Source: Reticulitermes lucifugus
Lineage: Eukaryota > Arthropoda > Insecta > Blattodea > Rhinotermitidae
Direction of reading: 5' to 3'
Assembly (NCBI GenBank): GCA_026260175.1
Contig: JAKCWW010000611.1
Span: forward strand, 59,369 to 83,398
Length of the DNA: 24,030 bases
Shown: positions 12,662 to 23,300 of the stretch, piece after piece
Numbering within the stretch: position 1 is the stretch's first letter
Layout of the letters: every line of letters starts with the position of its first letter
Made by a program: the position numbers and the translations under genes
The notes under the pieces: model-generated
Told to the model about the DNA's origin: nothing
What the model saw: the letters and a program-made list of their open reading frames with translations, nothing else
Databases searched by the model: none

Positions 12662-12804
12662 TAGTCTACATTGTCGTACTTCAACGAGGTAGTGGTATGC
12701 AATAAACTAAGGGCAATATTCAAGTGCCTTGACGTAGTCTACATTGTCGTACTTCGAGGTAGTGGTATGCAATAAACTAAGGGCAATATTCAAGTGCCTT
12801 GACG
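12662..12804 (+). repeat. Tandem duplication, 73 bp and 70 bp units
   Basis: Copy 1 (12662-12734) and copy 2 (12735-12804) both run from TAGTCTACATTGTCGTACTT to AAGTGCCTTGACG. The only visible difference is loss of three bases (CAA/AAC) in copy 2. A partial third start (TAG) follows at 12805. Near-identity implies a recent event. Confidence 0.97.
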
Positions 12805-12902
12805 TAGGTTTCCGCCACTTGACTAAAGTGGTGAGCTTACAACAAAAGCGTAGTAGGAAATTTATTTTTTTACAAAATTATGGTATTTCACAATACGAAA
12901 TT

Positions 12903-13032
12903 TGACGCCGTGGAGTACGGTACATACGTACCAACGTTTCGGAGGAATCTGCTACCTCCATTTTCACGGTAAAACAGTGGCAGCATCATCCTCCGAAACG
13001 TTCATACTTATCTACTAAAATGCATGGCGTCA
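12903..13032. repeat. Foldback repeat with GAAACGTT arms
   Basis: The arms 12903-12946 and 12989-13032 are inverted copies. The innermost 14 bp (AACGTTTCGGAGGA at 12933-12946 and its reverse complement at 12989-13002) are identical, and the outer 30 bp match at roughly two thirds, ending in TGACGCC / GGCGTCA. A 42-bp centre separates them. The arms resemble those of the foldback at 19272-19409. Confidence 0.8.
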
Positions 13033-15886
13033 CAAATATCTTACATTTTAGACAAAGGCCCATTTGGTCTCACAATTATACACCCACATTACTTCTGTAA
13101 AAGCAGGCAAACGTTGTCACTGAATTTCAATGAGCAAGACTACCTTCAAAGTACCCTACTTCTGACATTCTACGTGCATTCAGATGTCCCTGAAACGCTT
13201 GTGAACATTTCTGAATATATACATTCGAATCGTCTGGAATGTTACATCGTGTCGACTTACGTACTCGACTTCTTGATCTCCAAGATAAAGGCACCGTCGC
13301 GAACACAGAACTCGCACTGTCTTCGGGTGAAACAGACACCAATATAAGGGCAGTTACGCAGCAGGTTCACAAGGCAACAAATAATGACAGAACGGAGGAT
13401 GTTCAAATACTGATATTCACTTTTTATGAAATACAGCTTTACAGAAAGTGCTGTGTATACAGGCGCATCGCCGTGGTGTAATATCCACTTGCTTGATCAG
13501 GGACTAACAGCGTTTCAATATACCTTCTGGAACATTCAAAACTAAAGGAAAATGCTCGATTCGAAGAAACAAATTAGAAATGGCTGATTCTTTTTGCATC
13601 AAAAAGCATGACACCATGAACATAATCTTGAATTTTGGCATTCACAACTATTTCGGTCTGGGAGACTTACGGATGCTCAGACTGCAGACTTCAGCAATTT
13701 CCTTGTGCTTCATGCTGGAATATTCACAATATTTTCAAACGGAAGGTTTGCTAAATAACCTTCTTTAAAGTTTCAAGCTAATTCCTTTTCCTTGTTTATT
13801 TATTTTCCTCTGCACTAGTAAATCCTTTTTCTGCAGATGCAGCAAAAATCATTTCTAATTACCATTCCACAAAAAAGTTATTACAATCATACAGTCACCT
13901 TATTCAACACACACACGAACTCACTAGTTTTGGAAGTTAATGTCAATTGTCAGACCTCGTCTTTGTTCATTGTTAATTACTGGATTTATGCATGCATAAA
14001 AAAGTAATACAGAACTAGGATACCTTACATATTCTGTCCTTATATGCGTTTTTGTTTCTGCAATACAATTTCTCTGAAGTAGTAAAGTTTTGGTAACCCC
14101 TGGTAACACGTAAGTACAAGAGCCGCAGTGAAGCATCTCCCAGCCACTGCGTCTCACAGAAACGATCGGAGCACGTGACTTATCGCGCGCCAGCTGATCC
14201 GGACATGAGGTCGGGAGGCGCAAGTCTGTCACAGCACGTCAGACCAAACCTACTTATCTGCACAGAGTCGACAGAATTCACTTGTGTTAGGATGAGCTGG
14301 AAGTAAGCCAACAGTACCTCGTTTGTAGTTATTTATTGGGAATCAGCTGCAAAGAAGGCCAACTTCTACCCTCCAATCCTCATGATTTTTCAGATGTAGA
14401 ATTCATAACACATGCAGTTGTACAGCATATAAACTGTCAAGACTGATATTTAATGACAATGTGCATTCTGACAAGATAGAAAAACTGAACAGAGGTGTAA
14501 TACGTAAGACACTAAGCTTGGAATCTTTTCCTTCAATCTGTTTCTTCAAAAGACACAGGTAAAGTTGTCCTGTGCTTAATTGATAGCCACGAGTTGAAAA
14601 CGTAAGGCGGAGTCTGAGATGAAACGATATGCATTTTTAACCTCGACAGCAGACTGATGTTTCATGTATCGACCACTTTATCGTACGGGAAAGAGACCTC
14701 GATTCTCACCGTATACAGGATGGATCGGTCCGACAAATGGTCTGGATAATGCAAAGAAAAGGGAGATCTCTACCCTTGCTGGGAATTGAATTTGTATATG
14801 ATATTAAAGGAAGCACAAGGAAACATAAGTGACTATTCATTAAAGTTTAGGATTTTTGTATGAGATATCTTTGCAATACATTTTTTTTATTCGCAGTAAA
14901 TAAACATGAAGATCAGTCCCAAAGGAAAGCGTTTAAAAACGCGGTCACGTCTTTCCGCTCTTGTCAGAAGGCGAAGAAGTGCGGAAGCTGTGTGAGGTTT
15001 ACTTACAGCTGGCATTCCCGTTGTGACAACTCCCATATCCTCATTTATTCGTCCAAGCAGGAGATTCATTCAGATCCCCCACCAGGACATCCATCAACTC
15101 ACACTGTCTGTTGGCTCGGGTTCAAACCTCATTTCACACTTCCGTGCTCCTGACTTCCTTCCCTTATCCCCTGAGACTTCTTCCAGTCCCAGCTAGAAGT
15201 AGGTACTTATGTGACCTGATCATAAAAACCGGGGTTCATGTCTAGAGCAGTTTTCATAAAGAGACCGCTGTAAGAAAATTATACTGAGAAGGGTCGTTTC
15301 TTAGTTTATTTTATTAGATCTACTCGTAACAAGATTATCCGATCTTTGCACAAAGCTGATACAATGAACGCACAAAATGGACCGCATCGGCCCGAACGGA
15401 AGCATCGCACGAGTTGGCATATTTTTATTGGTTGCGGTCACTGGAGCGGATTTACCGCGCACTGACTGATTTCAGTTGACTGTATGGTGTTGGTTACTGA
15501 ACAGCATGAGCAACGTGCAAGACGTACTGGTTATTACGTGTTTGTAAAATTGGGTAAAGACAAGACGCGACGCAACAGGGCGAATAACATCTGCAATAAA
15601 ACAACGATTTCTTTGGCGAATTCCGTTCGTAATATTCGGACTTATTAGAGGAAAAGCCATTTTTTAGTGTCTTCAGATAACTGAGGGAAAGTTTATAACT
15701 CTCCTGCATATGTTGAAACCTAACTTATCAAAAGAAATCATGTAACTGGAAGAGGAAATTTACCAACAATACACCAGTACGCACTGGCCGCCGAACGAAA
15801 AAATCAACTGCCGAACACAGTTTCTTCTGGTGCGGATCAATAGAGGATGCCAAATTCTCAAAAAACACTTATCACATACGAGTAAG
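13033..15886. other. Non-coding stretch with unassigned open frames
   Basis: Open frames of 97-107 codons exist at 13024-13347 (+), 14860-15153 (+) and 13924-14232 (-), none with a recognisable domain or exon-like borders. 13231-13256 reads STRCNIPDD on the reverse strand, resembling a repeat-derived peptide often seen in insect gene predictions. A CpG-richer patch at about 14150-14230 stands out from its AT-rich surroundings but I cannot link it to a gene. Confidence 0.45.
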
Positions 15887-16178
15887 GTGGGGACACGCGG
15901 TGCGCAGTTGGTTGAGGCACGGCGCTACAAGCCGAAAGGACACGGTTTCGATTCCCTATGGTGTGTTTGGAATTTTTCATTGACATAATCGTTTCAGTCG
16001 CACTATGGCCCTGGGGTCGGCTCAGACTCTAACAGAAATGAGTACCAGGAGTATTTCCTGGGGGGTAAAGACGGCTGACAACCTTACCACCTTCATGTGC
16101 CGATTGTCTAGAAATCTGGGAGCCTCAACCTCCTGGAACCTTAGGAGCCTGTCCAGGCCTGTAATGGGATTGCTTTAC
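15887..16178 (+). mobile_element. SINE family A, complete copy with 12-bp target-site duplication
   Basis: The element is 292 bp. It has a tRNA-like head with A box TGCGCAGTTGG (15901-15911) and B box GGTTTCGATTCC (15944-15955), which would act as an internal RNA polymerase III promoter, a non-tRNA body, and a 3' end TTGCTTTAC. It is flanked by identical CATACGAGTAAG at 15875-15886 and 16179-16190, the target-site duplication expected of LINE-dependent retroposition. There is no poly(A) tail, so the 3' end may be recognised by sequence. The 65-codon open frame inside (from 16005) is repeat-derived. Confidence 0.92.
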
Positions 16179-16190
16179 CATACGAGTAAG

Positions 16191-17076
16191 AATTGTTTAT
16201 AATTTATGATTGAGGCGCTAGGCCCTCTCTTCTTTGACTACTTTGGAGATGGGAACAGGATGCTCCTGCAAGAAGCTGCTACCTATATACCAATCTACAT
16301 GGCAAAATACCTCAGAACACTGCAATATTCAAGAACTCCAATCTCAAATTTCAGGCAACTAGTTCTGTTCCCATATCATAAATCAAAAATATTTTAATAC
16401 TTTTGGCAAGATATTACAATTTACGAATACGCTTGAATTTCATTGTGTTCCCTAACTCTTTCCAGCAAAACCCTACAAACGGTTCATATTTAGTGTTGTA
16501 CATCCTATAAAGACTGACACCTTCATGATGACATTACGCCATGCACAAGCCGAATGTTTGAATAAAAGCAGTAAGAAAACCACGTTGGAAACAATTTTGA
16601 ATTATATATTACATCAATGTCCTTGTGTTTGAATTACTGTCCGGTTATGCTCTCTCCGGCTTTACACCCGCGTGAAGGGGCGAAGGGGTAATCAAGCTGT
16701 GACTGGAACAATGCTGAGGGGGTATTTTACTGTTAAGGGCGATGGTATTTTGTCTCATTCTTATGCGTTAATGAATTATTTACCAAAGTGTATGTATTCG
16801 GTTCTGTACATATATATCCTGTATATATAGCCACACTTGAGTGCCATCGTCACGTAGCATACGTGACAGGGCCTAACATACGATTAGTGGACTGTCATGA
16901 ACGTACTTTACCGGTTGTTATGAAAGCGTCAGAGTATCAGAAATGATAAAGCCTAACTTAAGAATTTCGTGATAATTTTATCGTAGTAATTATGCAGAAT
17001 GAGCAAGTCGAAACCTACCTGTTTGTATCAGTTTGTAATACTGTTAGGCTTGATAACATACGCGCGTATATGACGT
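16191..17076 (+). other. Upstream flank of the GH1 gene
   Basis: No repeat or gene recognised. TATATATAG at 16822-16830 is a weaker alternative promoter element. A 109-codon open frame from 16992 overlaps the GH1 start in another frame and shows no motif. Confidence 0.5.
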
Positions 17077-17084
17077 TTATAAGG
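17077..17084 (+). promoter_or_regulatory. Candidate TATA box for the GH1 gene
   Basis: TTATAAGG lies about 107 bp before the chosen start codon. Transcription starting roughly 30 bp downstream, after about 17107, would give a short leader in which ATG 17191 is the first ATG, since the next upstream ATG is at 17104. A second TATA-like run, TATATATAG at 16822-16830, would instead give a leader with several upstream ATGs. Sequence-only guess. Confidence 0.3.
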
Positions 17085-17190
17085 GAGGACAATGGGACTG
17101 CGAATGGTGTTGTGTGTTCTGTACTGTGTGGAAAACAACTTCGTGGGTTGAAACTATCAGAGCGCCACTCTTTGTTTCGTACACAGAAGA

Positions 17191-17341
17191 ATGAGACGCC
17201 GCAATGTATTTTATTTTGTGATACTAAACCTCACAGTAATGGTTTCGGCACGTACGAAACTAGGTCACGCTTTTCCAAAGGGCTTCTTATTCGGTGCTGC
17301 AACAGCGGCTTATCAGGTTGAAGGAGCATGGGACGTTGACG
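17191..17341 (+). CDS. GH1 gene, coding exon 1: signal peptide and start of the barrel
   Basis: This exon encodes residues 1-50 plus the first base of codon 51. I chose ATG 17191 because the frame is closed by TGA at 17149-17151, there is no other ATG between them, an A sits at -3, and the first 20 residues make a textbook signal peptide: MRRRN, then a hydrophobic run ([12 protein letters not shown]), then V-S-A at 18-20, which fits the -3/-1 rule for cleavage after Ala20. A second ATG at 17239 would keep only the end of the signal. Residues 28-50 carry the GH1 opening [18 protein letters not shown]; Gln42 is the usual glycone-binding glutamine. The donor is G|GTGAGT at 17342. The protein is therefore likely secreted. 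Confidence 0.85.
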
Positions 17342-20300
17342 GTGAGTGATTTATTAATATATTCTTCTGAAAATACTAACGTGATTAATGGTTTAAAAGG
17401 CTAATATAAAATATAATTTATTTTGTTAAATTATTCATGTGTCTTTCCATGAAACTAAACACAGAGAACGGTAAATGTGTAGGTAAATTCATGTCTCGCA
17501 GCAGAAATGCAAGACAGAATCACACGGTGCCTAATCCGGTTTTCCGACTCGGAAAACCGGGTTATTGTAGTTGAGGTTCATTCGGAAATTTCGAATAAAA
17601 CTGAAAACCTACTTCCTACTGTGTAGGTTGCGAATTACACTGATCTATTAGGTTTCTGTAACGATCACTGTTATTTTATTTTTGTGACTAATTACTGACC
17701 ACAAGAAATTCATTTTATATAATACGAATTCAAAATAAAGTATACAGAATGGATGGTGGACCGTCTTCTCCAACTTGTATGTGAATATGTGACGATGGTG
17801 ACAGGAAGACTCCCGAGTGTACGTACCAATCACGTTCGACAGCGGTACTGCCATATCATAATCATAATGCGAAAGTCTCTTCAGAGACAGAATTTTAATT
17901 GTATGTAATGGATCTCCACAGTAATTCGAAACAAGTGCACTGGAGTTCGTCACTTGTGTGAACTACATATAATGATAGAACAATAATTGTCGAAACATGT
18001 GGCGGATTTGAGAAAGTACTATAATGAACAGACACGAACAGTTGTATTAAGATAGAGAATATAACACTGGCATTTGTTTGTTACTTAAGTTACAAATTCT
18101 ATTTATGTTAACCATTTTCGGATTTGCCTCAAAATTGTGCACTGTAACGTCACTGTTGGCATTCAGTTAATACATAAAGGGTTTACTTTTCTCTCCCTGA
18201 GCAAAACAGCTTTATCGCATGGAAAGCCTGCATCCGCCGGTATATCCCGTGAGAGCTGAACGACACACGAGATATATTTTATTTTACAGGGATAGATGAC
18301 GTGCAGGTAAATTTATTTATCCCCAAACAACATTTATCATATGTAGGGCTAAATGTTTTATTTATCGCAATCAAAAATATAATAAAGAAATTAGCATGTT
18401 CGTTTGCCATAACGTAATCCAAAATTTCTCGCATCCGCCATGTTGTTATTCCTGACTGCAAAAAATTAAATACACATGACCTCCAGCGGTAAAATGTTCA
18501 TACCGAATTTTGTAAAAATTCCTTTCATTCCTAAACAATGCGAAGTGAGTTCAGAATAGCTTACACATTTTTCGAAGTGTGGCAGAATTCAAATAAGTGG
18601 AAATTACCTGAACTAGTCAAAATTATTGTCGTAAATTCGTCTTACCGAATACAGACACACAGCACACTTGTCTCCATCACAGCCAACGCCTTTTACCACG
18701 TCTTATATGGGTCACGTAAAATCCCAAGCCATATCTACGTTCGGCCTGACCAGTCTAACTTCTAAGAGTATTCGTGAATTTTTCAGGAAAGGGTCCCAGT
18801 ATATGGGACACATTCACACATGAGCATCCGGAACGAATTGCTGATCATTCGAATGGAGACATTGCTGCCAATTCGTACTACAAATACAAAGAAGACGTCA
18901 AAGCGATCAAAGAAATGGGGGTAAATAAATAAGTATCGTACAGTTACTAAGGCAGAGCACCTGTAAGACAGAAAATTATGCTGAACAATGCCACACTGCA
19001 AATCATTACGTTTATATACTTGGGACGTAACATAGCCTAAATTTTCAAAACAGTAATAAACGAAACAATAAATAAAGGTACATATAGTACTGTAAGGCAC
19101 ATTTAAGTAATTTACAGCATGTGTGTGGGACAATTAAATGATTTACAGTGTGTGTTGGGCAGAACTGAAAAATGTACAGTATATGGACGGTGCAAGTCGA
19201 AGAACGTTAGTAGCATAACAGGAAGAGAAACGTGATTTCAGGTTTCCGCCGCGGTGTAAATGAGAACTTCGCTCTCCTGAAATGTTACGCAGCGCAGATT
19301 GGTAGTTAGTTAGCGACGTTTCGAGACAACCTATACGTCCCATTCAAGAGCCAAACAGTCCCTAAACGTCGGTAACTACCAATCTACGCTGCGTAACATC
19401 CCAGAAGAGTGAAGATCTAAAAAAGAGAGATGTTTTAAACATTTCATAAGGCACTCGCTGCCACCACACTGCCATAGGGAGCAGACTGACGGATAGTATG
19501 TGAATAACAGAACAGCCGAATTGAACAACTGACGTGAGGTAACGTTGAGACCTGTGTGAGAACAGACCGTACAAGAAAAGAAAAATAAGGTGTGAAGTTA
19601 TAGACTGAAATAGATGGACCGGATTCCACAATCTGGTAAGAAGAATGTACAAGGGCACAAAAGACGAAACATTTTACCAGTATACACCGAAAGGTAAGAG
19701 AAAAATAAGTCTAATGTGAAAGGGCCAATACTGGAAGGAACTCTAGAGGCGGAAGAAAATGTTAAGGAAAGCCCTTTCAGATAATGTTGATAGGGAAGAT
19801 GGTCACAAGGATGATGCATTTAAGTCACACATATTAATGTATCTTCAGTATTTAAAACATCTGTTGTTCGCCACTTTATAAGACACATCAGGTGTTAACG
19901 TTTGCAATACTTTGTCAAATATCTCTCTGAGTTTCATTTCTAAAGGTAGATATAGAAATGGCACAGGACATGTATAGAGTAGCCTAAGTCTACGACTGCT
20001 GTCTACTAAGAAAATAATCCCTGGTTTTGTAATAGCATAATGTAATTACAGATCTCCACAGAAATGCATTCGGATAAAGGATGATTTGAACACTACTTAG
20101 ACTCAATTATTCCAAAAATATACACCGTGCCATATTTTCGCAACTGAGCAAATAAGTACCATCCAGAAAATTGACGTACATTATCCATTGCTCCGTTTCC
20201 TAATTTTACGCACACGTACATTATGATTGTTATCCTTCTACAAGCACAGCCCGCCGATTTCGTTGGCGGTGCGGTCTAAGGTGCGGCCGCTTGATTGCTG

Positions 20301-23300
20301 GAACCGCGGGTTCGAATCCCGCTTAGAGTATGGATGCTCATCTCTTGTGTTCGTTGTGTGTTATGCGAGTAGCGGCCTCTGCGAACGGCTGATCACTCGT
20401 TCAGAAGAGTCTTACAAGGCGCGCGCGAGCGTGTGTCTAATCGTGTGTGATCTAGAAACCTCCAAAACTAGGCGGTTTAGGCCCGATTTGGGCTGTTGCG
20501 CCACAAAAAAAAGCACAGCCCTAATAGTTGAATGATGTGTTCTTAGATGCAGTTCTACCGCTTCTCCATATCTTGGCCTCGGATTATGCCGGAAGGACTT
20601 GCCAACAACATCAACCAGAAAGGCATCGACCATTACAACGCCCTCATCAATGAAGTGGTCAATAATGGCCTGCTGCCTGTGGTATGCTCTCGTTTTTCTC
20701 ATTTGTCTTACGTTCACTTTCACCTCTTTGAAGCGCAGTGATAATTTTCTACACCACGTGCTTTAACTTTCAACAACTCAGCATTTCGCATACATATTAT
20801 AATGGTGAGTTTTAGTTGGTTCTCATTATAAGCACAAGACTTTAAGCTTGGGCGGCAAACGTACTCTTGTTGATATGTTCCTCATCCTGACAACAGAGAG
20901 AGATCATGTCGCTGAAAGACTGGTTTTATCTCAAACACGACGTGGCTGACCGCACAAGGAGATTTTAATGTGTAAACAGAGACTATTTGTCTAACGTTTT
21001 ATTCTCTGAAGAAGGTTCGATATTTCTCTCAAAAGCTGAGAACGAATTTTTGAACATTATGTGTATCAAAGTTCAGCTTCGGTTGATTCTGAGAATTAAC
21101 AGATGATATTTCTCTAAAATCGTTTACTGAATTAGAGGTAGAGGTCAAATTTTGAATGTTATTTAGAGAAGAATCAGGCTTCACAGAATTAACTTACGTA
21201 TCAAGGTAGGTCTGGCACACGGACGATGCTGTTGACACAGGTAACCAGGGAGAACAGTTCTTGAGAACTGAGGTCAATACTCATCCTCATACACATTCTC
21301 CGTATACTTAAAGATTAAATAAGAAATAACTATTCTAAACAAGCAGAGACTGTAAAACGAGTTATCTCTTCTTAAACTTACGTATATGCCGAAATTGGAG
21401 CCTCATAATAAAATTGCATGTTTTGCCAAACTGTTTGTGGTTATTTACTTCTACGAATATAAAACTGTCACAAAATGCACGCTGAAATTAATATGTTTGC
21501 ATAAAACCCGTAAGTAGAACAGAATTCTGTTCACACCACATTATTCAGTAGAATAAACTCAACCTGTTATTATAATTCCTCTGAGACTATTCACAAGAAT
21601 GTCCCATTCGTGACGTATTTTATCTTAGTTTTAATTCTAATTTCGATATGAATTTTATGAAAAAGTGTAACTATGACAAATAGCCAACTGCGGACTGCCT
21701 CCAAGTACAAAGTAACTGTCTTTAATGACTAAATGACAAAGCAGTATGACAATTTAAAAAATTAAATTATTATCCATACACCTTAACTTCGGGCGGTCTT
21801 GGATTCGAATCCCGCGATGGACAAGAGACTTATCTCTATTCCAAAATGTCTGGACCGGCTCTGGGCTTAGCCCATTTCCCTATTCAATGGGTACCGGGTC
21901 CTTTCGCAGGGCTAAAGCACCCGGTGCGTGAAGTTAACCACTCACTTCCAATCAATGTCGAGTTAAAAAAGAGTAGAGCTATACACGTACATCTTATCTC
22001 CCAATATGCCTTCATTGCATGTACAGGAACAACTTTAACTTTTTATAGTTTAATTGCAATTATCATTTCAGAGTAAAATAATTATTTTTGTACCGAAAAG
22101 AGAACAGAAGATAATACGTTTGCTGCTACATTATGTCCGCAGGTAACCATGTTCCATTGGGATGTTCCCCAATACCTACAAGATCTGGGAGGATTTGCCA
22201 ATGACTTCATTATACCACATTTTGTAGAATACGCTAAAGTTTTGTTCGAAAATTTTGGTGACAGGGTAAGTAATTTAATTACAGGGAACAATTTAACCAG
22301 CAACCCTAATTCTACAATAAAAATATAAAATATAGGCAATTAGAATAGCAAAATGAAGCCCAAACAAGTTAGCAAACACACAGAACTAGAATATAAGAAT
22401 ATTATAGTGACGGCATGAACAGAGAGACGTGGCAATCTGCATTGCCAGTTACCTTTTCGGGATGATTTCAAATAATCCTATGGTGGACATGACAAGAAAA
22501 GGTTAACTTTACGGATAGAATACGTTTTGTAATCTCGTACGTTTTTGCAAAGGAACCCTTAAGACAACGCACACTATTTACACGACATAGCCAATATTAT
22601 AAAATAAACCTCTTTATTTACACAAATTTATAATTCAAGTCAATTTAATTCAATCCTCACTGTTTATAGACACAGCAGTTGTAAAAATCATGGCTAAGTA
22701 ATTTTAGTCAACACTAAGTTTATTGAAATAATTATAACTAAATGTTCCAAAAAATTCAATTCTTACTTTTGAAGGCTGAAGATAAAGAAAATTATCTTCA
22801 GCCTTCAAAAGTGAGAATCATAGATGATGAACATAAATACATTTTTCTTTCTTAGCCTAATCCCTTTCTTAAAGAAAGAAAGTAGGCTTTTGATAGAGCA
22901 CATTGGTCTGTGTGTCTGTGTGTGTGTACTTGTCTCTCTTTCAAATTTTTAAAAAGCTGAAGGTTCTTCAAGAACCTGGTATAAAGACTCATATCTTCTG
23001 GGATATTACTCTGTGACGACTTGTAAATAATTCCTTCACAGGCACTACGATGATTCTAAACATCAGTAACTATCTACCAGTCAATACGGCGTAACATCCC
23101 GGAAGACTTGAATCTTTAACACTGCTGTGAGAACTTTACATTTCGCAACTTCGTATATACCTTACGCGAGCCAAAATGATGATTTTTAATTTTCTACGAA
23201 CACTAACTAGAAAATGGCGGACACAAAACCTTATGAGTGGGTATGAGATCCTGATACAGTGTGTGGTAACGGCTGTTTAAACACAAAAATAATGCTGCAG

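Larger units (their letters stand above)
18921..20546 (+). other. Intron 2 of the GH1 gene (1626 bp)
   Basis: Begins GTAAAT and ends TTCTTAG, phase 0. It holds the foldback element at 19272-19409 and a SINE at 20253-20510. CTAAT at 20521-20525 is a likely branch site, 23 nt from the exon. The rest is unremarkable. Confidence 0.88.

Noticed and set aside
13024..13347. 107-codon forward open frame, overlapped by reverse and other forward frames
   Set aside because: No recognisable domain, begins inside the arm of a foldback repeat, and no plausible splice context. Kept only as an unassigned frame.
13924..14232. 102-codon reverse frame starting in a CpG-richer patch, as a possible first exon of a reverse-strand gene
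   Set aside because: No good donor site at a sensible place and no recognisable protein; upstream promoter elements not evident.
14860..15153. 97-codon forward open frame
   Set aside because: No motif or signal peptide of the usual kind, and competing reverse frames over the same bases. Treated as chance.
16005..16202. 65-codon frame
   Set aside because: Lies inside the family-A SINE and runs through its target-site duplication, so it is repeat-derived.
18783..19133. 116-codon reverse frame across exon 2
   Set aside because: Antisense shadow of the GH1 exon; the forward reading matches the family without gaps.
20253..20325. Functional tRNA-Leu/Ser gene
   Set aside because: A and B boxes are present but the acceptor stem does not pair, and the sequence continues into a SINE body with target-site duplications. 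The same holds for 15887, 8275 (reverse) and 23969.
20227..20535. 102-codon forward frame and a 103-codon reverse frame (20412-20723)
   Set aside because: The first is the family-B SINE itself; the second is a shadow spanning the SINE and exon 3.
20547..20549. ATG at the first base of exon 3 as a separate translation start
   Set aside because: The reading continues seamlessly from exon 2 in phase 0, and a start here would lack the signal peptide and barrel strand 1.
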